From contig CADAAA010000007.1 of the NCBI GenBank assembly GCA_902785785.1, positions 62,001 through 126,000 on the forward strand: a stretch of DNA of 64,000 nucleotides. The letters run 5' to 3'. Numbering within the stretch: position 1 is the first letter of the stretch; the number at the start of each line of letters is the position of its first letter. Shown in pieces: positions 28,436-36,568 of this stretch. The notes beneath the pieces were generated by a model. The model saw nothing but the letters and a program-made list of their open reading frames with translations, had not been told where the DNA came from and did no database searches. The stretch is from an uncultured Bacteroidia bacterium (GTDB lineage: Bacteria > Bacteroidota > Bacteroidia > Bacteroidales > UBA932). The position numbers and the translations under genes were made by a program.

Positions 28436-29517
28436 TATTCGATGAGACCATAGGAAACGGAGACGTGAGGAAGGCCCTTGCCGGCATGGTTGGCAGCGGC
28501 CGGGTCCCGCACGCCCTGATGTTCTATGAGAACGATGGGTGCGGGGCGCTCCTGCTCGCCCTCGGTTTCCTGGAGTGCCTGACAGGCTCTCAGAAGGTGG
28601 GCCGGCTCATCCATCCGGACGTCCATTTCATCTTTCCCGTTACGAAGGGGTCCAAGGTTACGACTGACAAGCCCACGTCGGAGTCTTATCTCCAGTACTG
28701 GCGCGAACTCGTCAAGGCCAATCCCTATTTCCTTGAAAATGACTTGAATGAGGCTCTCGGTATAGAAGGGAAGTCTTCGGTCATCGCGATAGCCGAGGCC
28801 CGCTTCATCATGGACAAGCTTTCGTTCCATTCCCTCGAGGGCGGGTACAGGGCCGTTGTGGTCTATCTGCCCGAAAAGATGAACAAGGATACGGCCAACC
28901 GCTTGCTCAAGAGCATCGAGGAGCCGCCGGAGATGACGCAGTTCATCTTTATCACACATGCTCCCGAGAAGGTTCTGACGACCATCTCGTCGCGCTGCCA
29001 GGGCATCCGTGTCCTGCCGTTGACCAAGGAGGAGGTCTCCGAAGTGCTCCAGGAGCGCTTCGGCTATTCGGAGCAGCAGGCTGCCGCGGCGGCGGAAGTA
29101 GCCGGCGGCAGCGTCGGGCGGGCCCTGGCCTACCTCTCCGAGAGCGGAGAGGCCGGGGCGGAGGCCGCCCTGTTCGCCTCCCTCATGGAGGCGCTCCTGG
29201 CGCGCGACCTGCTGGCCGCGCAGGATGTCGGCGAACAGCTGGCAGCCCTGCCTTCGCGGGAGCGCGCCAAGGCTTTCTGCCGCTACGCGGCCGAGGCCTT
29301 GCGCAAGGTTTTCATGCTCCAGCAGGGCATGGACCGTATCGCCGGGGTCGCCCCGGCCGAAGCAGGCGTCTTCGCCGATTACGCCTCGCGATGCCGCAAG
29401 AGCTTTTCCCGCAAGGCATTGCCCCTGCTCGACAACGCCATGATGCTGATCGAGCGCAACATCAACCTGAAAATCCTTTTCTGCGACCTTGTCGACAGAC
29501 TTTATATGCTGATTTGA
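28432..29517 (+). CDS. holB: DNA polymerase III delta-prime subunit
   Basis: A 361-residue AAA+-like clamp-loader subunit. Identifying features are G-C-G-A-L in the degenerate P-loop region, H-P-D-V-H-F-I-F-P, K-S-I-E-E-P-P, and the S-S-R-C sensor-1-type motif. Odd feature: the Cys cluster that normally binds zinc between the P-loop region and H-P-D is absent, leaving only about a dozen residues there. The neighbour ricT recalls the holB-yaaT order of Bacillus subtilis. It is translationally coupled to the prenyl synthase. Confidence 0.9.
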   Translation: MIFDETIGNGDVRKALAGMVGSGRVPHALMFYENDGCGALLLALGFLECLTGSQKVGRLIHPDVHFIFPVTKGSKVTTDKPTSESYLQYWRELVKANPYFLENDLNEALGIEGKSSVIAIAEARFIMDKLSFHSLEGGYRAVVVYLPEKMNKDTANRLLKSIEEPPEMTQFIFITHAPEKVLTTISSRCQGIRVLPLTKEEVSEVLQERFGYSEQQAAAAAEVAGGSVGRALAYLSESGEAGAEAALFASLMEALLARDLLAAQDVGEQLAALPSRERAKAFCRYAAEALRKVFMLQQGMDRIAGVAPAEAGVFADYASRCRKSFSRKALPLLDNAMMLIERNINLKILFCDLVDRLYMLI

Positions 29518-29518
29518 A

Positions 29519-30739
29519 ATGGACGACAATACCAATAACGAATCCTTGTACTTCGACTGCAGCCGCGGTTGCACCACATCCTCCGATCCGGAGACCGGAG
29601 ACGTAGTGTGCAACTACCGTCAGGGCTGCTGCAAGCTCAAGGACTATGACTGGCTGGGCGGTGTGTCCCGTGCCGAATACAACGGCTTTTTCGAGGTGCG
29701 CTTCAAGAACACCCGCAAAGGCATCTATGTCAACGCTTCCGGCCAGAACGTCAAGGTCGGCGACCTCGTGATAGTCGAGGCCGCCAACGGCCACGACCTC
29801 GGCATCGTCACGCTCGAGGGCCCTGTGGTCGGTCGCCAGATGCGTTGCAAGGGCATCAACCCCGAGACTTTCGAGTTCAAGAAAATCTACCGCAAAGCCA
29901 GGCAGAACGACATAGTCAAGTGGCAGGAAGCCATTGCCCGTGAGCAGGATACGATGATCAAGGCCAGGCGCATCGCCGCTGAGATGGGCCTGGAGATGAA
30001 GATCGGTGACGTGGAGTTCCAGGGAGACGGCACCAAGGCCATATTCTACTATATCGCCGACGGCCGCGTGGACTTCCGCCAACTGATCAAAGTTTTCGCC
30101 GAGGAGTTCCGCATCCGCATCGAGATGAAGCAGATCGGCGCACGCCAGGAGGCCGGCCTTATCGGCGGCCTCGGCGTGTGCGGCCGCGAGCTCTGCTGCG
30201 CCAACTACATCACCAATTTCCAGTCCATCACGACTTCCGCTGCTCGCTGCCAGGACCTTTCTCTGAATCCGCAGAAACTGGCGGGGCAGTGCGGCAAGCT
30301 CAAATGCTGCCTGAACTACGAGGTCGCCACCTATCTGGATGCCCAGTCGCGTATCCCTAAAGTCAGCGAACCGCTTGAGTTCGAGGACGGGCAGGCATGG
30401 CTGGTCAAGACCGACATCCTCAAGGAGATCATGTATTTCTCCTACGAGAAGGGTTCCCTGGCCAATGTCTATGCCTTGGATGCGTATGAGGTTCAGGAGA
30501 TCATAAAGATGAACCGCAACGGCATCAAGCCCGAGTCGCTCAAGACCGAGCCTGAACCGTATATGCCTGAGTTCATTACGGCCGTGGGTGACGACAGCAT
30601 CACCCGTTTCGACAATCCCGAGCGCAAGCGCTCCAAGTCCCGCCGCCGCGGCCAGCGCCAGAACGGCGGCCGCAAGGGCGACAGCCGCCGCGGGCATGGC
30701 CGCAAGGGCTCCGGAGCCGCCAAGGAAGCAGGGGAGTGA
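29519..30739 (+). CDS. ricT: PSP1-domain protein RicT (YaaT-like)
   Basis: A 406-residue cytoplasmic protein with a central PSP1 domain (about residues 75-290). It has many Cys, including C-G-R-E-L-C-C and G-K-L-K-C-C motifs that coordinate an Fe-S cluster in the Bacillus Ric complex, where RicT stimulates RNase Y-dependent mRNA processing. The last 40 residues are a highly basic Arg/Gly/Lys tail, suggesting RNA binding. It starts one base after the holB stop, an order shared with Firmicutes. The Bacteroidota role is inferred. Confidence 0.88.
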   Translation: MDDNTNNESLYFDCSRGCTTSSDPETGDVVCNYRQGCCKLKDYDWLGGVSRAEYNGFFEVRFKNTRKGIYVNASGQNVKVGDLVIVEAANGHDLGIVTLEGPVVGRQMRCKGINPETFEFKKIYRKARQNDIVKWQEAIAREQDTMIKARRIAAEMGLEMKIGDVEFQGDGTKAIFYYIADGRVDFRQLIKVFAEEFRIRIEMKQIGARQEAGLIGGLGVCGRELCCANYITNFQSITTSAARCQDLSLNPQKLAGQCGKLKCCLNYEVATYLDAQSRIPKVSEPLEFEDGQAWLVKTDILKEIMYFSYEKGSLANVYALDAYEVQEIIKMNRNGIKPESLKTEPEPYMPEFITAVGDDSITRFDNPERKRSKSRRRGQRQNGGRKGDSRRGHGRKGSGAAKEAGE

Positions 30740-30745
30740 CAAGCC

Positions 30746-31234
30746 ATGAGAAGGTCGCTGGTCAAGGTTCTTTGCATGATGATGCTCGCTGCCGTCGCGG
30801 CGGCGGGCGTTTCGTGCTCCCGGCCGATGTCCTATGAAAAGTTCGTCAGTGTCGAGGACAGGGAGGCCAACGGCCTGTACAGCTACACCATCGACCTGTC
30901 CGATTCCCTCTGTACCTATGACGTATCGTTCTACTCGCGCATAGATGCCACCCGGTTCAAGGAGATGCACTCCCGTGATTTTTCCTTGATGGTTACCTGG
31001 ACGGCACCGTCCGGGCAGCGTTACCGCGAGACGGTGTATTTCGGCCTGTTCGATGACAGCACGGGGTCTGACTCCTATTCCCGACAGTATGTCAAGCCTT
31101 ACAGGAAATCCCTAGTGCCGGTAGAGTACGGGACCTGGAATATCGAAGTGCTGGTCAATTCCGGAGCCGAGGTTCCCGGTTTCAGGGGATTGGGCATCAT
31201 CTGCAAGAAAAACATTCCCGATGGGGCACGGTAA
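30746..31234 (+). CDS. gldH: gliding-motility-type lipoprotein GldH
   Basis: A 162-residue lipoprotein with a signal ending V-S-C-S, a lipobox, and a beta-sandwich body. It matches the GldH family by length, an aromatic/acidic N-terminal region, and position directly after ricT, where gldH is commonly found in Bacteroidota. Non-gliding relatives also keep it, so it does not prove motility. Its end overlaps the trmB start by 14 bases. Confidence 0.8.
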   Translation: MRRSLVKVLCMMMLAAVAAAGVSCSRPMSYEKFVSVEDREANGLYSYTIDLSDSLCTYDVSFYSRIDATRFKEMHSRDFSLMVTWTAPSGQRYRETVYFGLFDDSTGSDSYSRQYVKPYRKSLVPVEYGTWNIEVLVNSGAEVPGFRGLGIICKKNIPDGAR

Positions 31235-32060
31235 ACTCAAGAAATTCGCCGAGAACGAAACGTTCCGCTGCCTTCTGCAGCCCTCTGCGGAGGAAGTGCT
31301 GGCGGATGGTTTCTTCAATCTCAGGGACCATGCGGTCAAGGGGCATTGGAACGAAACGATGTTTGACGCTCCGCGTCCCATAGTCCTTGAACTGGGCTGC
31401 GGTAAAGGGGAGTACACCATAGACCTCGCCCAGCGCAATCCAGCATTCAACTATATCGGCGTGGACATCAAGGGCGCTCGACTGTGGAAAGGCGCAAAAT
31501 ATGCCACCCAGCACGGTATGGGTAATGTCGCGTTCCTCCGTACGCGCATCGAGTTCATCACGGCTTATTTCGCTCCGGGGGAAGTGTCGGAGATATGGCT
31601 TACTTTTTCCGACCCCCAGTTCCGCAGCGAGAACAGCCGCCTGACCTCCCCGCTCTTCCTCGAGCGTTACCGCTCGTTCATGAAGCCGGGAGGCATCGTC
31701 CACCTCAAGACCGACAGCATGTTCCTGCACCGGTACTCGCGAGCGGTCGCAGAGCGTAACGGCCTCCGGATCCTCGGCTGTACCGAGGATCTCTACGGCA
31801 CGCCCCAGTCTGATCGTCGTCTGCCCGAATTGCCTGCCGAAACGGTCGAGGCGCTGTACGAGGTCCAGACTTTCTATGAGAAGATGTTCCTGGAGCAGGG
31901 GTACAAGATCACGTATCTTTCTTTCGTCATCGACCATGACGGCCCTTACGAGCATCCCGATTTCGATGAGGAGTACTGGCGCTCCGTCGAAGGTCCCCGC
32001 CTCCTTTTCGGCCACGACTCCGCCGAAACCCGCCGCCAGAAACTTCACCCAAAGGATTAG
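31221..32060 (+). CDS. trmB: tRNA (guanine-N7-)-methyltransferase
   Basis: A 279-residue SAM-dependent enzyme that makes m7G46 in tRNA. The SAM motif E-L-G-C-G-K-G is followed by G-V-D-I-K-G. The family Asp-Pro motif appears as F-S-D-P-Q-F, a variant of the proteobacterial D-P-W-P-K-K that I associate with Bacteroidota TrmB. A C-terminal extension of about 40 residues is present. It is the last gene of the housekeeping operon; no terminator was recognised before the pyrimidine-rich tract. Confidence 0.9.
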   Translation: MGHGKLKKFAENETFRCLLQPSAEEVLADGFFNLRDHAVKGHWNETMFDAPRPIVLELGCGKGEYTIDLAQRNPAFNYIGVDIKGARLWKGAKYATQHGMGNVAFLRTRIEFITAYFAPGEVSEIWLTFSDPQFRSENSRLTSPLFLERYRSFMKPGGIVHLKTDSMFLHRYSRAVAERNGLRILGCTEDLYGTPQSDRRLPELPAETVEALYEVQTFYEKMFLEQGYKITYLSFVIDHDGPYEHPDFDEEYWRSVEGPRLLFGHDSAETRRQKLHPKD

Positions 32061-32276
32061 TTTCCTGCTTTGCTTGGCACACTCTTGCTTCACCTTACTC
32101 AGCACCTTTTCGCCATAACCTTTCTCCGCTCAGTCCCCCCCAAGCATCCTGTCCCCGCACAGCCCTCTTTCTCCACACAGCCCCCTTTTATTCCTCCTTC
32201 ATACAGCCCCCCAAGCACCTTTCTTCGCCCAGCTCGTAAGTATCCTTTCTCCGCCCCCCCCTTTATACTTCCTCCG
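32061..32276. repeat. polypyrimidine tract with degenerate ~26-bp tandem repeat
   Basis: The plus strand is overwhelmingly C and T for about 215 bases, with runs of seven or eight C. From 32168 to 32272 four imperfect units of 27, 25, 26 and 27 bases can be laid out, each opening with a TTTCTCC-like or TCCTTC-like block followed by a C-rich core and ending in TCC or ACC. More degenerate units begin near 32121. Short ORFs across it have low-complexity translations and are not credible genes. Such tracts can form triplex or H-DNA. Confidence 0.7.
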
Positions 32277-32277
32277 C

Positions 32278-32412
32278 AAATCGTTCCGGGCGTGGATGCC
32301 GCCTAGGTGGGTCTAGGAGCGACATCACTGTTCCTGACCTCAGGAATTTCGTTGGGTCTCGGACAAGGAATGGCTTCACAGGCTACTCAGAACTGTACCC
32401 GTGTTCTCGACG
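32278..32412. repeat. left 135-bp imperfect direct repeat flanking the RAYT-like gene
   Basis: This block and 33466-33600 begin with the same 12 bases (AAATCGTTCCGG), end with the same 11 bases (TGTTCTCGACG), and have the same total length. The middle carries a 37-base hairpin-forming segment (32329-32365) that matches the right copy at 33 of 37 positions. The left hairpin keeps pairing through G-T wobbles. REP-like target sequence is the likely identity. Confidence 0.75.
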
Positions 32413-32545
32413 GTTTGTGGAGGATAGGGTATCCGGTCCTGTCAGGGCCATTGATCTATAAAAAGATAATTTTCTTCGGAAAACCCCTCTGCGGGAGATT
32501 AGAATTATGTTCCCTTATACTATCTTTTCGGAAAACTGTTTGACT

Positions 32546-33442
32546 ATGGAAAAGAAGTATTATCATTTTTACTCGGAAGGGAAAAAGGCGGCGGAACTGT
32601 TTCTTTCCAAATCCGATTTCGTTTCGGCGCTGAACCGTTTGGCGGTGTGTGCGTTACGTTTCCCGAATGTAGTGGTAGTCGCCTTTACCTTTGAAGATAC
32701 CCATGTACACTTCCTGCTGTACTGTCTGGAGGAAGAGGGGAAAGCTTTTTGCGATTTGTTCAAAAGGCTGACAATGATATATATAAGCCATGCGAGAGGA
32801 GGAAAACCCGAGGGACTTCAGTTTATCTTCGATGTGGAGGAGGTAGAGGGTGAGTCTTATCTTAAAAAAGTCGGGGCGTATGTCCTCGTGCAGCCTACCA
32901 AGGATGGGAAGGGGATTATGCCTTACGATTATCCATGGAGTTCGGCACCTTTGTATTTCAGAGGGGAGAAGGTTGTCCCGGTATGGTGTGTCGACAGGCA
33001 TGGAGTTGTGCAGGAAGCGGTACGCATAGGGAACATGACATGCCGGGAAAGGAAGAAACAGTTCAGGACAGATGTCCCGCTTCCGGACAATTGGTTGACC
33101 TGCAATGGTATAATCCTTCCGGCCAATTATGTGGATGTCAATCGTTTCGAACAGATATACAGGACTCATAACGCATTCCGCGCATTCCTGTCCCGATCGT
33201 CGGACAGCGAGATGATACGGCAGACAGCTATGGTGAAAGGTGTATCTCTGCCTGACCATGAAATGAGGGAAGCCTGCCGGAAGGTCTGCCGGGAAATCTT
33301 CGGAGTACGAGACGTCCGAGTGCTGGATTCAACGAAACGGCTGGAGCTGGCACGTAAGCTGCGACGCCGGTATCTGATCTCCAGCAAACAGTTGTCCAGG
33401 ATCGTTCATGTCCCGGTCGATGAGATTGAAAGGCTTCTTTGA
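32546..33442 (+). CDS. REP-associated tyrosine transposase-like protein (HUH/Y1 family)
   Basis: A 298-residue protein; ATG 32546 is preferred over an in-frame ATG at 32507. H-V-H at residues 53-55 is the HUH metal-binding motif, and G-A-Y-V-L-V-Q-P aligns with the catalytic-Tyr helix of Y1 transposases (Tyr112 candidate), followed by Y-P-W-S-S. The C-terminal 40 residues form a probable helix-turn-helix. This architecture is that of RAYT proteins, domesticated relatives of IS200/IS605 transposases that act on REP hairpins. The gene is clearly more AT-rich than its neighbours, suggesting transfer. Flanking direct repeats with hairpins support the call. Protein family matching remains to be confirmed by profile search. 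Confidence 0.72.
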   Translation: MEKKYYHFYSEGKKAAELFLSKSDFVSALNRLAVCALRFPNVVVVAFTFEDTHVHFLLYCLEEEGKAFCDLFKRLTMIYISHARGGKPEGLQFIFDVEEVEGESYLKKVGAYVLVQPTKDGKGIMPYDYPWSSAPLYFRGEKVVPVWCVDRHGVVQEAVRIGNMTCRERKKQFRTDVPLPDNWLTCNGIILPANYVDVNRFEQIYRTHNAFRAFLSRSSDSEMIRQTAMVKGVSLPDHEMREACRKVCREIFGVRDVRVLDSTKRLELARKLRRRYLISSKQLSRIVHVPVDEIERLL

Positions 33443-33445
33443 GCC

Positions 33446-33463
33446 CGGCAGCTTTGTCTGCCG
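33446..33463 (+). terminator. hairpin after the RAYT-like gene
   Basis: A perfect six-base-pair stem (33446-33451 with 33458-33463, loop of six) lies three bases after the stop codon. No T-tract follows, so it may be a weak terminator or a structural part of the flanking repeat. Confidence 0.4.
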
Positions 33464-33465
33464 AC

Positions 33466-33600
33466 AAATCGTTCCGGACAGAGACGTCGTCTCGAAATAT
33501 CTGTAGGTCATATCGGTGTTCCTGACCTCGGGAATTCCGTCAGGTCTCGGACAAAGCACCGCCCCACAGACCGCTTAGGGCAATTCTTCTGTTCTCGACG
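33466..33600. repeat. right 135-bp imperfect direct repeat flanking the RAYT-like gene
   Basis: Partner of 32278-32412. Its 37-base hairpin block at 33517-33553 has an outer stem TGTTC/GGACA, an inner perfect stem CTGAC/GTCAG, a 3' bulge GTCTC and a palindromic GGAATTCC in the loop. A further near-palindrome lies at 33481-33493. Confidence 0.75.
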
Positions 33601-33751
33601 ATTTAAGGAGATGATCACAGCTAAGGCTTGAGCCGGCGAAACAATGCTGGATAGGTTATGTCGATATCCTTGAAGGCTGAGAAGGGTTCCGACCGGTATC
33701 TTGATGAGATCAAGTAATCTGCGCTGGGGGGATTAGGTGATTAGGCGCTGG
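33601..33751. other. non-coding remainder between the repeat and miaA
   Basis: With the hairpin and repeat upstream this completes the 309-base gene-free stretch 33443-33751. I see no ORF, RNA gene or promoter here, only small direct repeats (two GATTAGG copies near 33730 and two GCGCTGG copies). It may be the decayed edge of the mobile island. Confidence 0.5.
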
Positions 33752-34534
33752 TCAGGGTTCGGTCCAGTGGATGACGATGCCGTCGCGTTCCATGCCGCGG
33801 AACCAGGTCATCTGGCGTTTGGCGAACTGGTGGATGGCGTTGGCGAGGAGGGTGCGCATCTCATTGTAGGATAGGATGCCGAGGACGTGCTGGGTGACGA
33901 ATTTGTATTCCAGACCGTAGTAGATAAGGGTTTCTGCGGGGACGCCGGCGTCGAGAAGGCCGCGGACTTCGTCCACGAGGCCTTCTGCCAGGCGGGCGTC
34001 GAGCCGCGCGTCGATGCGCGCATTGCGCGTTGCACGGTCGACCAGCGTGCCGATGTAAAAGGTATTGTGCGGAAACAGCGCAGGGTCGACCGTCGGGTAA
34101 CGTTTGTCGAAATCGTAGCCGCAGGTGGCGGCCTCTATGTAGAGGCCCGTGCCGCCGCAAAGCAGCGGCACCCGGCCGCGGCTGCGGATGTTCTGGTAGG
34201 CTTTCACGAAATCCTTCTGGAATTCGTATACGTTGTATTTCGCTCCGGCAGGCTGGATATCGATGAGATGGTAGGGGACATCGCCGTATTCGGACAGGTC
34301 CTTGCCGGTACCGATGTCCATCCCGCGATAGACCTGGCGGGAGTCAGCCGAGATGATCTCGGCACCGAGCCGACGGGCAAGCGACACCGCGTAGCGGGTC
34401 TTGCCCGAGGCCGTCGGCCCGAGCACGCAGACGAGATCGACGCTCCCGTCGCGCAGCGACGCGGCGAGCGCCTCCTCGTCGATCGTCTCGGGAGCCGGGA
34501 GCTCCGCTATCATCGGCATCCTTTTCTTGGGCAT
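33752..34534 (-). CDS. miaA: tRNA dimethylallyltransferase, short form
   Basis: A 260-residue protein of the MiaA family, which adds a dimethylallyl group to A37 of tRNAs reading UNN codons. The P-loop G-P-T-A-S-G-K-T, the D-S-R-Q-V-Y-R-G-M-D-I-G-T motif and G-G-T-G-L-Y-I are present. After G-T-G-L-Y-I the helical insertion domain that clamps the anticodon loop is largely missing, and the sequence soon reaches the R-L-D-x-R-L helix. G-T-G-K-D replaces the usual G-T-A-K-P. This matches a short second MiaA type found in Bacteroidota, and activity on tRNA is less certain. It lies last in the metK-smpB-miaA run. Confidence 0.82.
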   Translation of the reverse strand: MPKKRMPMIAELPAPETIDEEALAASLRDGSVDLVCVLGPTASGKTRYAVSLARRLGAEIISADSRQVYRGMDIGTGKDLSEYGDVPYHLIDIQPAGAKYNVYEFQKDFVKAYQNIRSRGRVPLLCGGTGLYIEAATCGYDFDKRYPTVDPALFPHNTFYIGTLVDRATRNARIDARLDARLAEGLVDEVRGLLDAGVPAETLIYYGLEYKFVTQHVLGILSYNEMRTLLANAIHQFAKRQMTWFRGMERDGIVIHWTEP

Positions 34535-34541
34535 ATCTCCT

Positions 34542-34991
34542 TTAACCGCGTTCCATTTCGCGGCGCATGTCCTTTTCCTTGATGGTCTGGCGTTTGTCGA
34601 ACTCCTTCTTTCCCTTGGCCAGGGCGATGCGGAGCTTGGCGTAGCCGTTCTCGGCGATATACGCGCGGACGGCTACTATCGTAAGGCCCTTCTGCTTGAC
34701 AGCTTGCTGGAGGTGCCGGAGTTCGCGCTTGGTGAGCAGGAGCTTGCGGTCGCGTGCCGGCTCATGGCTGTTCCACGATCCCCAGAAGTATGTGGAAATG
34801 TTCATTCCCTTTACATACAACTCTCCGTTCACGAAGTAGCAGAACGCATCAGCCAGCGACGCCTTGCCCAGGCGCAGCGACTTGATCTCGGTGCCTACCA
34901 GCACGATACCGGCGTCGTACGTCTCGAGGAACTCGTAGTCGTACGACGCGCGGCGGTTCGTGATCTGTATCTTGCTTTTGGCTTTGGGCAT
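34542..34991 (-). CDS. smpB: SsrA-binding protein
   Basis: A 149-residue tmRNA-binding protein for ribosome rescue. The N-terminal N-R-R-A-x-Y-D-Y-E-F, the G-T-E-I-K-S-L-R segment and the basic C-terminal tail with K-K-E-F-D-K-R are family hallmarks. It lies six bases downstream of metK and seven bases upstream of miaA, so the three are co-transcribed. Confidence 0.96.
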   Translation of the reverse strand: MPKAKSKIQITNRRASYDYEFLETYDAGIVLVGTEIKSLRLGKASLADAFCYFVNGELYVKGMNISTYFWGSWNSHEPARDRKLLLTKRELRHLQQAVKQKGLTIVAVRAYIAENGYAKLRIALAKGKKEFDKRQTIKEKDMRREMERG

Positions 34992-34997
34992 GGTTCC

Positions 34998-36278
<1,281 letters not shown>

Positions 36279-36282
36279 AAAT

Positions 36283-36315
36283 AAAAAACTCCAACGTAAA
36301 ACATACGCGGAGAGT
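36283..36315 (-). terminator. leader terminator immediately upstream of metK
   Basis: On the minus strand a stem pairs CTCCG-CGT with ACG-TGGAG (one bulged base) and is followed by six T at 36283-36288, right before the start codon. The 5' arm (CTCTCCGC) is also complementary over eight positions, with one G-U, to the 5' side of the upstream aptamer, so terminator and antiterminator are mutually exclusive. Confidence 0.75.
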
Positions 36316-36332
36316 CACTAAACGAAGCTATA

Positions 36333-36386
36333 TGGAATTTTAGCATTTTTTAGTGTGGTTGCAAGCAATCAAATCTCTCCACATTC
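36333..36386 (-). promoter_or_regulatory. candidate SAM-II-type riboswitch aptamer in the metK leader
   Basis: In the metK leader RNA, P1 pairs TGTGG (36383-36379) with CCACA (36358-36354). The loop contains GATTT and ends TTGCA, and the 3' side carries AAAATGCTAAAA (36349-36338). These match the conserved blocks of the metX SAM-II aptamer as I remember it. The pseudoknot can be formed by GATT in the loop with AATT after the GCTAA block, which would be a covarying replacement for the published AACC/GG pairing. A downstream CACTAAA/TTTAGTG pairing would compete with the aptamer 3' side. The call rests on pattern matching by eye. Confidence 0.65.
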
Positions 36387-36392
36387 GGACTG

Positions 36393-36423
36393 CAAAGATA
36401 CGGCAAAATTGCAGATATGCAAA
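36393..36423 (-). promoter_or_regulatory. consensus promoter of metK-smpB-miaA
   Basis: On the minus strand TTTG (36423-36420), a 19-bp spacer and TATCTTTG (36400-36393) fit the Bacteroidota consensus exactly. The transcript would begin almost at the first base of the aptamer. Confidence 0.88.
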
Positions 36424-36515
36424 AGAAAACCGCCTTAATGGCGTATGTATCGATTTAACAATGAAATAGGGCCAAGAATTGTCCCTGAATACTCGGATTG
36501 TTCGGAAAAAACCAG

Positions 36516-36523
36516 TAAATTTG
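36516..36523 (+). promoter_or_regulatory. -7 promoter box for the Oar-like receptor operon
   Basis: TAAATTTG fits TAnnTTTG and lies 45 bp before the receptor ATG. The upstream ATTG at 36497-36500 is too close (15 bp) to be an ideal -33 element. Confidence 0.5.
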
Positions 36524-36568
36524 TACTTTGTTTTGGAAGAGGAATACTATTATTTTTCATATTCAATT

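Noticed and set aside
32070-32543. Two consecutive 78-codon ORFs before the RAYT-like gene
   Set aside because: They run through the polypyrimidine tract and the left repeat. Their translations are Pro/Ser/Phe low complexity or non-conserved-looking.
33446-33463. Strong Rho-independent terminator for the RAYT-like gene
   Set aside because: The stem is perfect but no T-tract follows, so it is listed only as a weak candidate.
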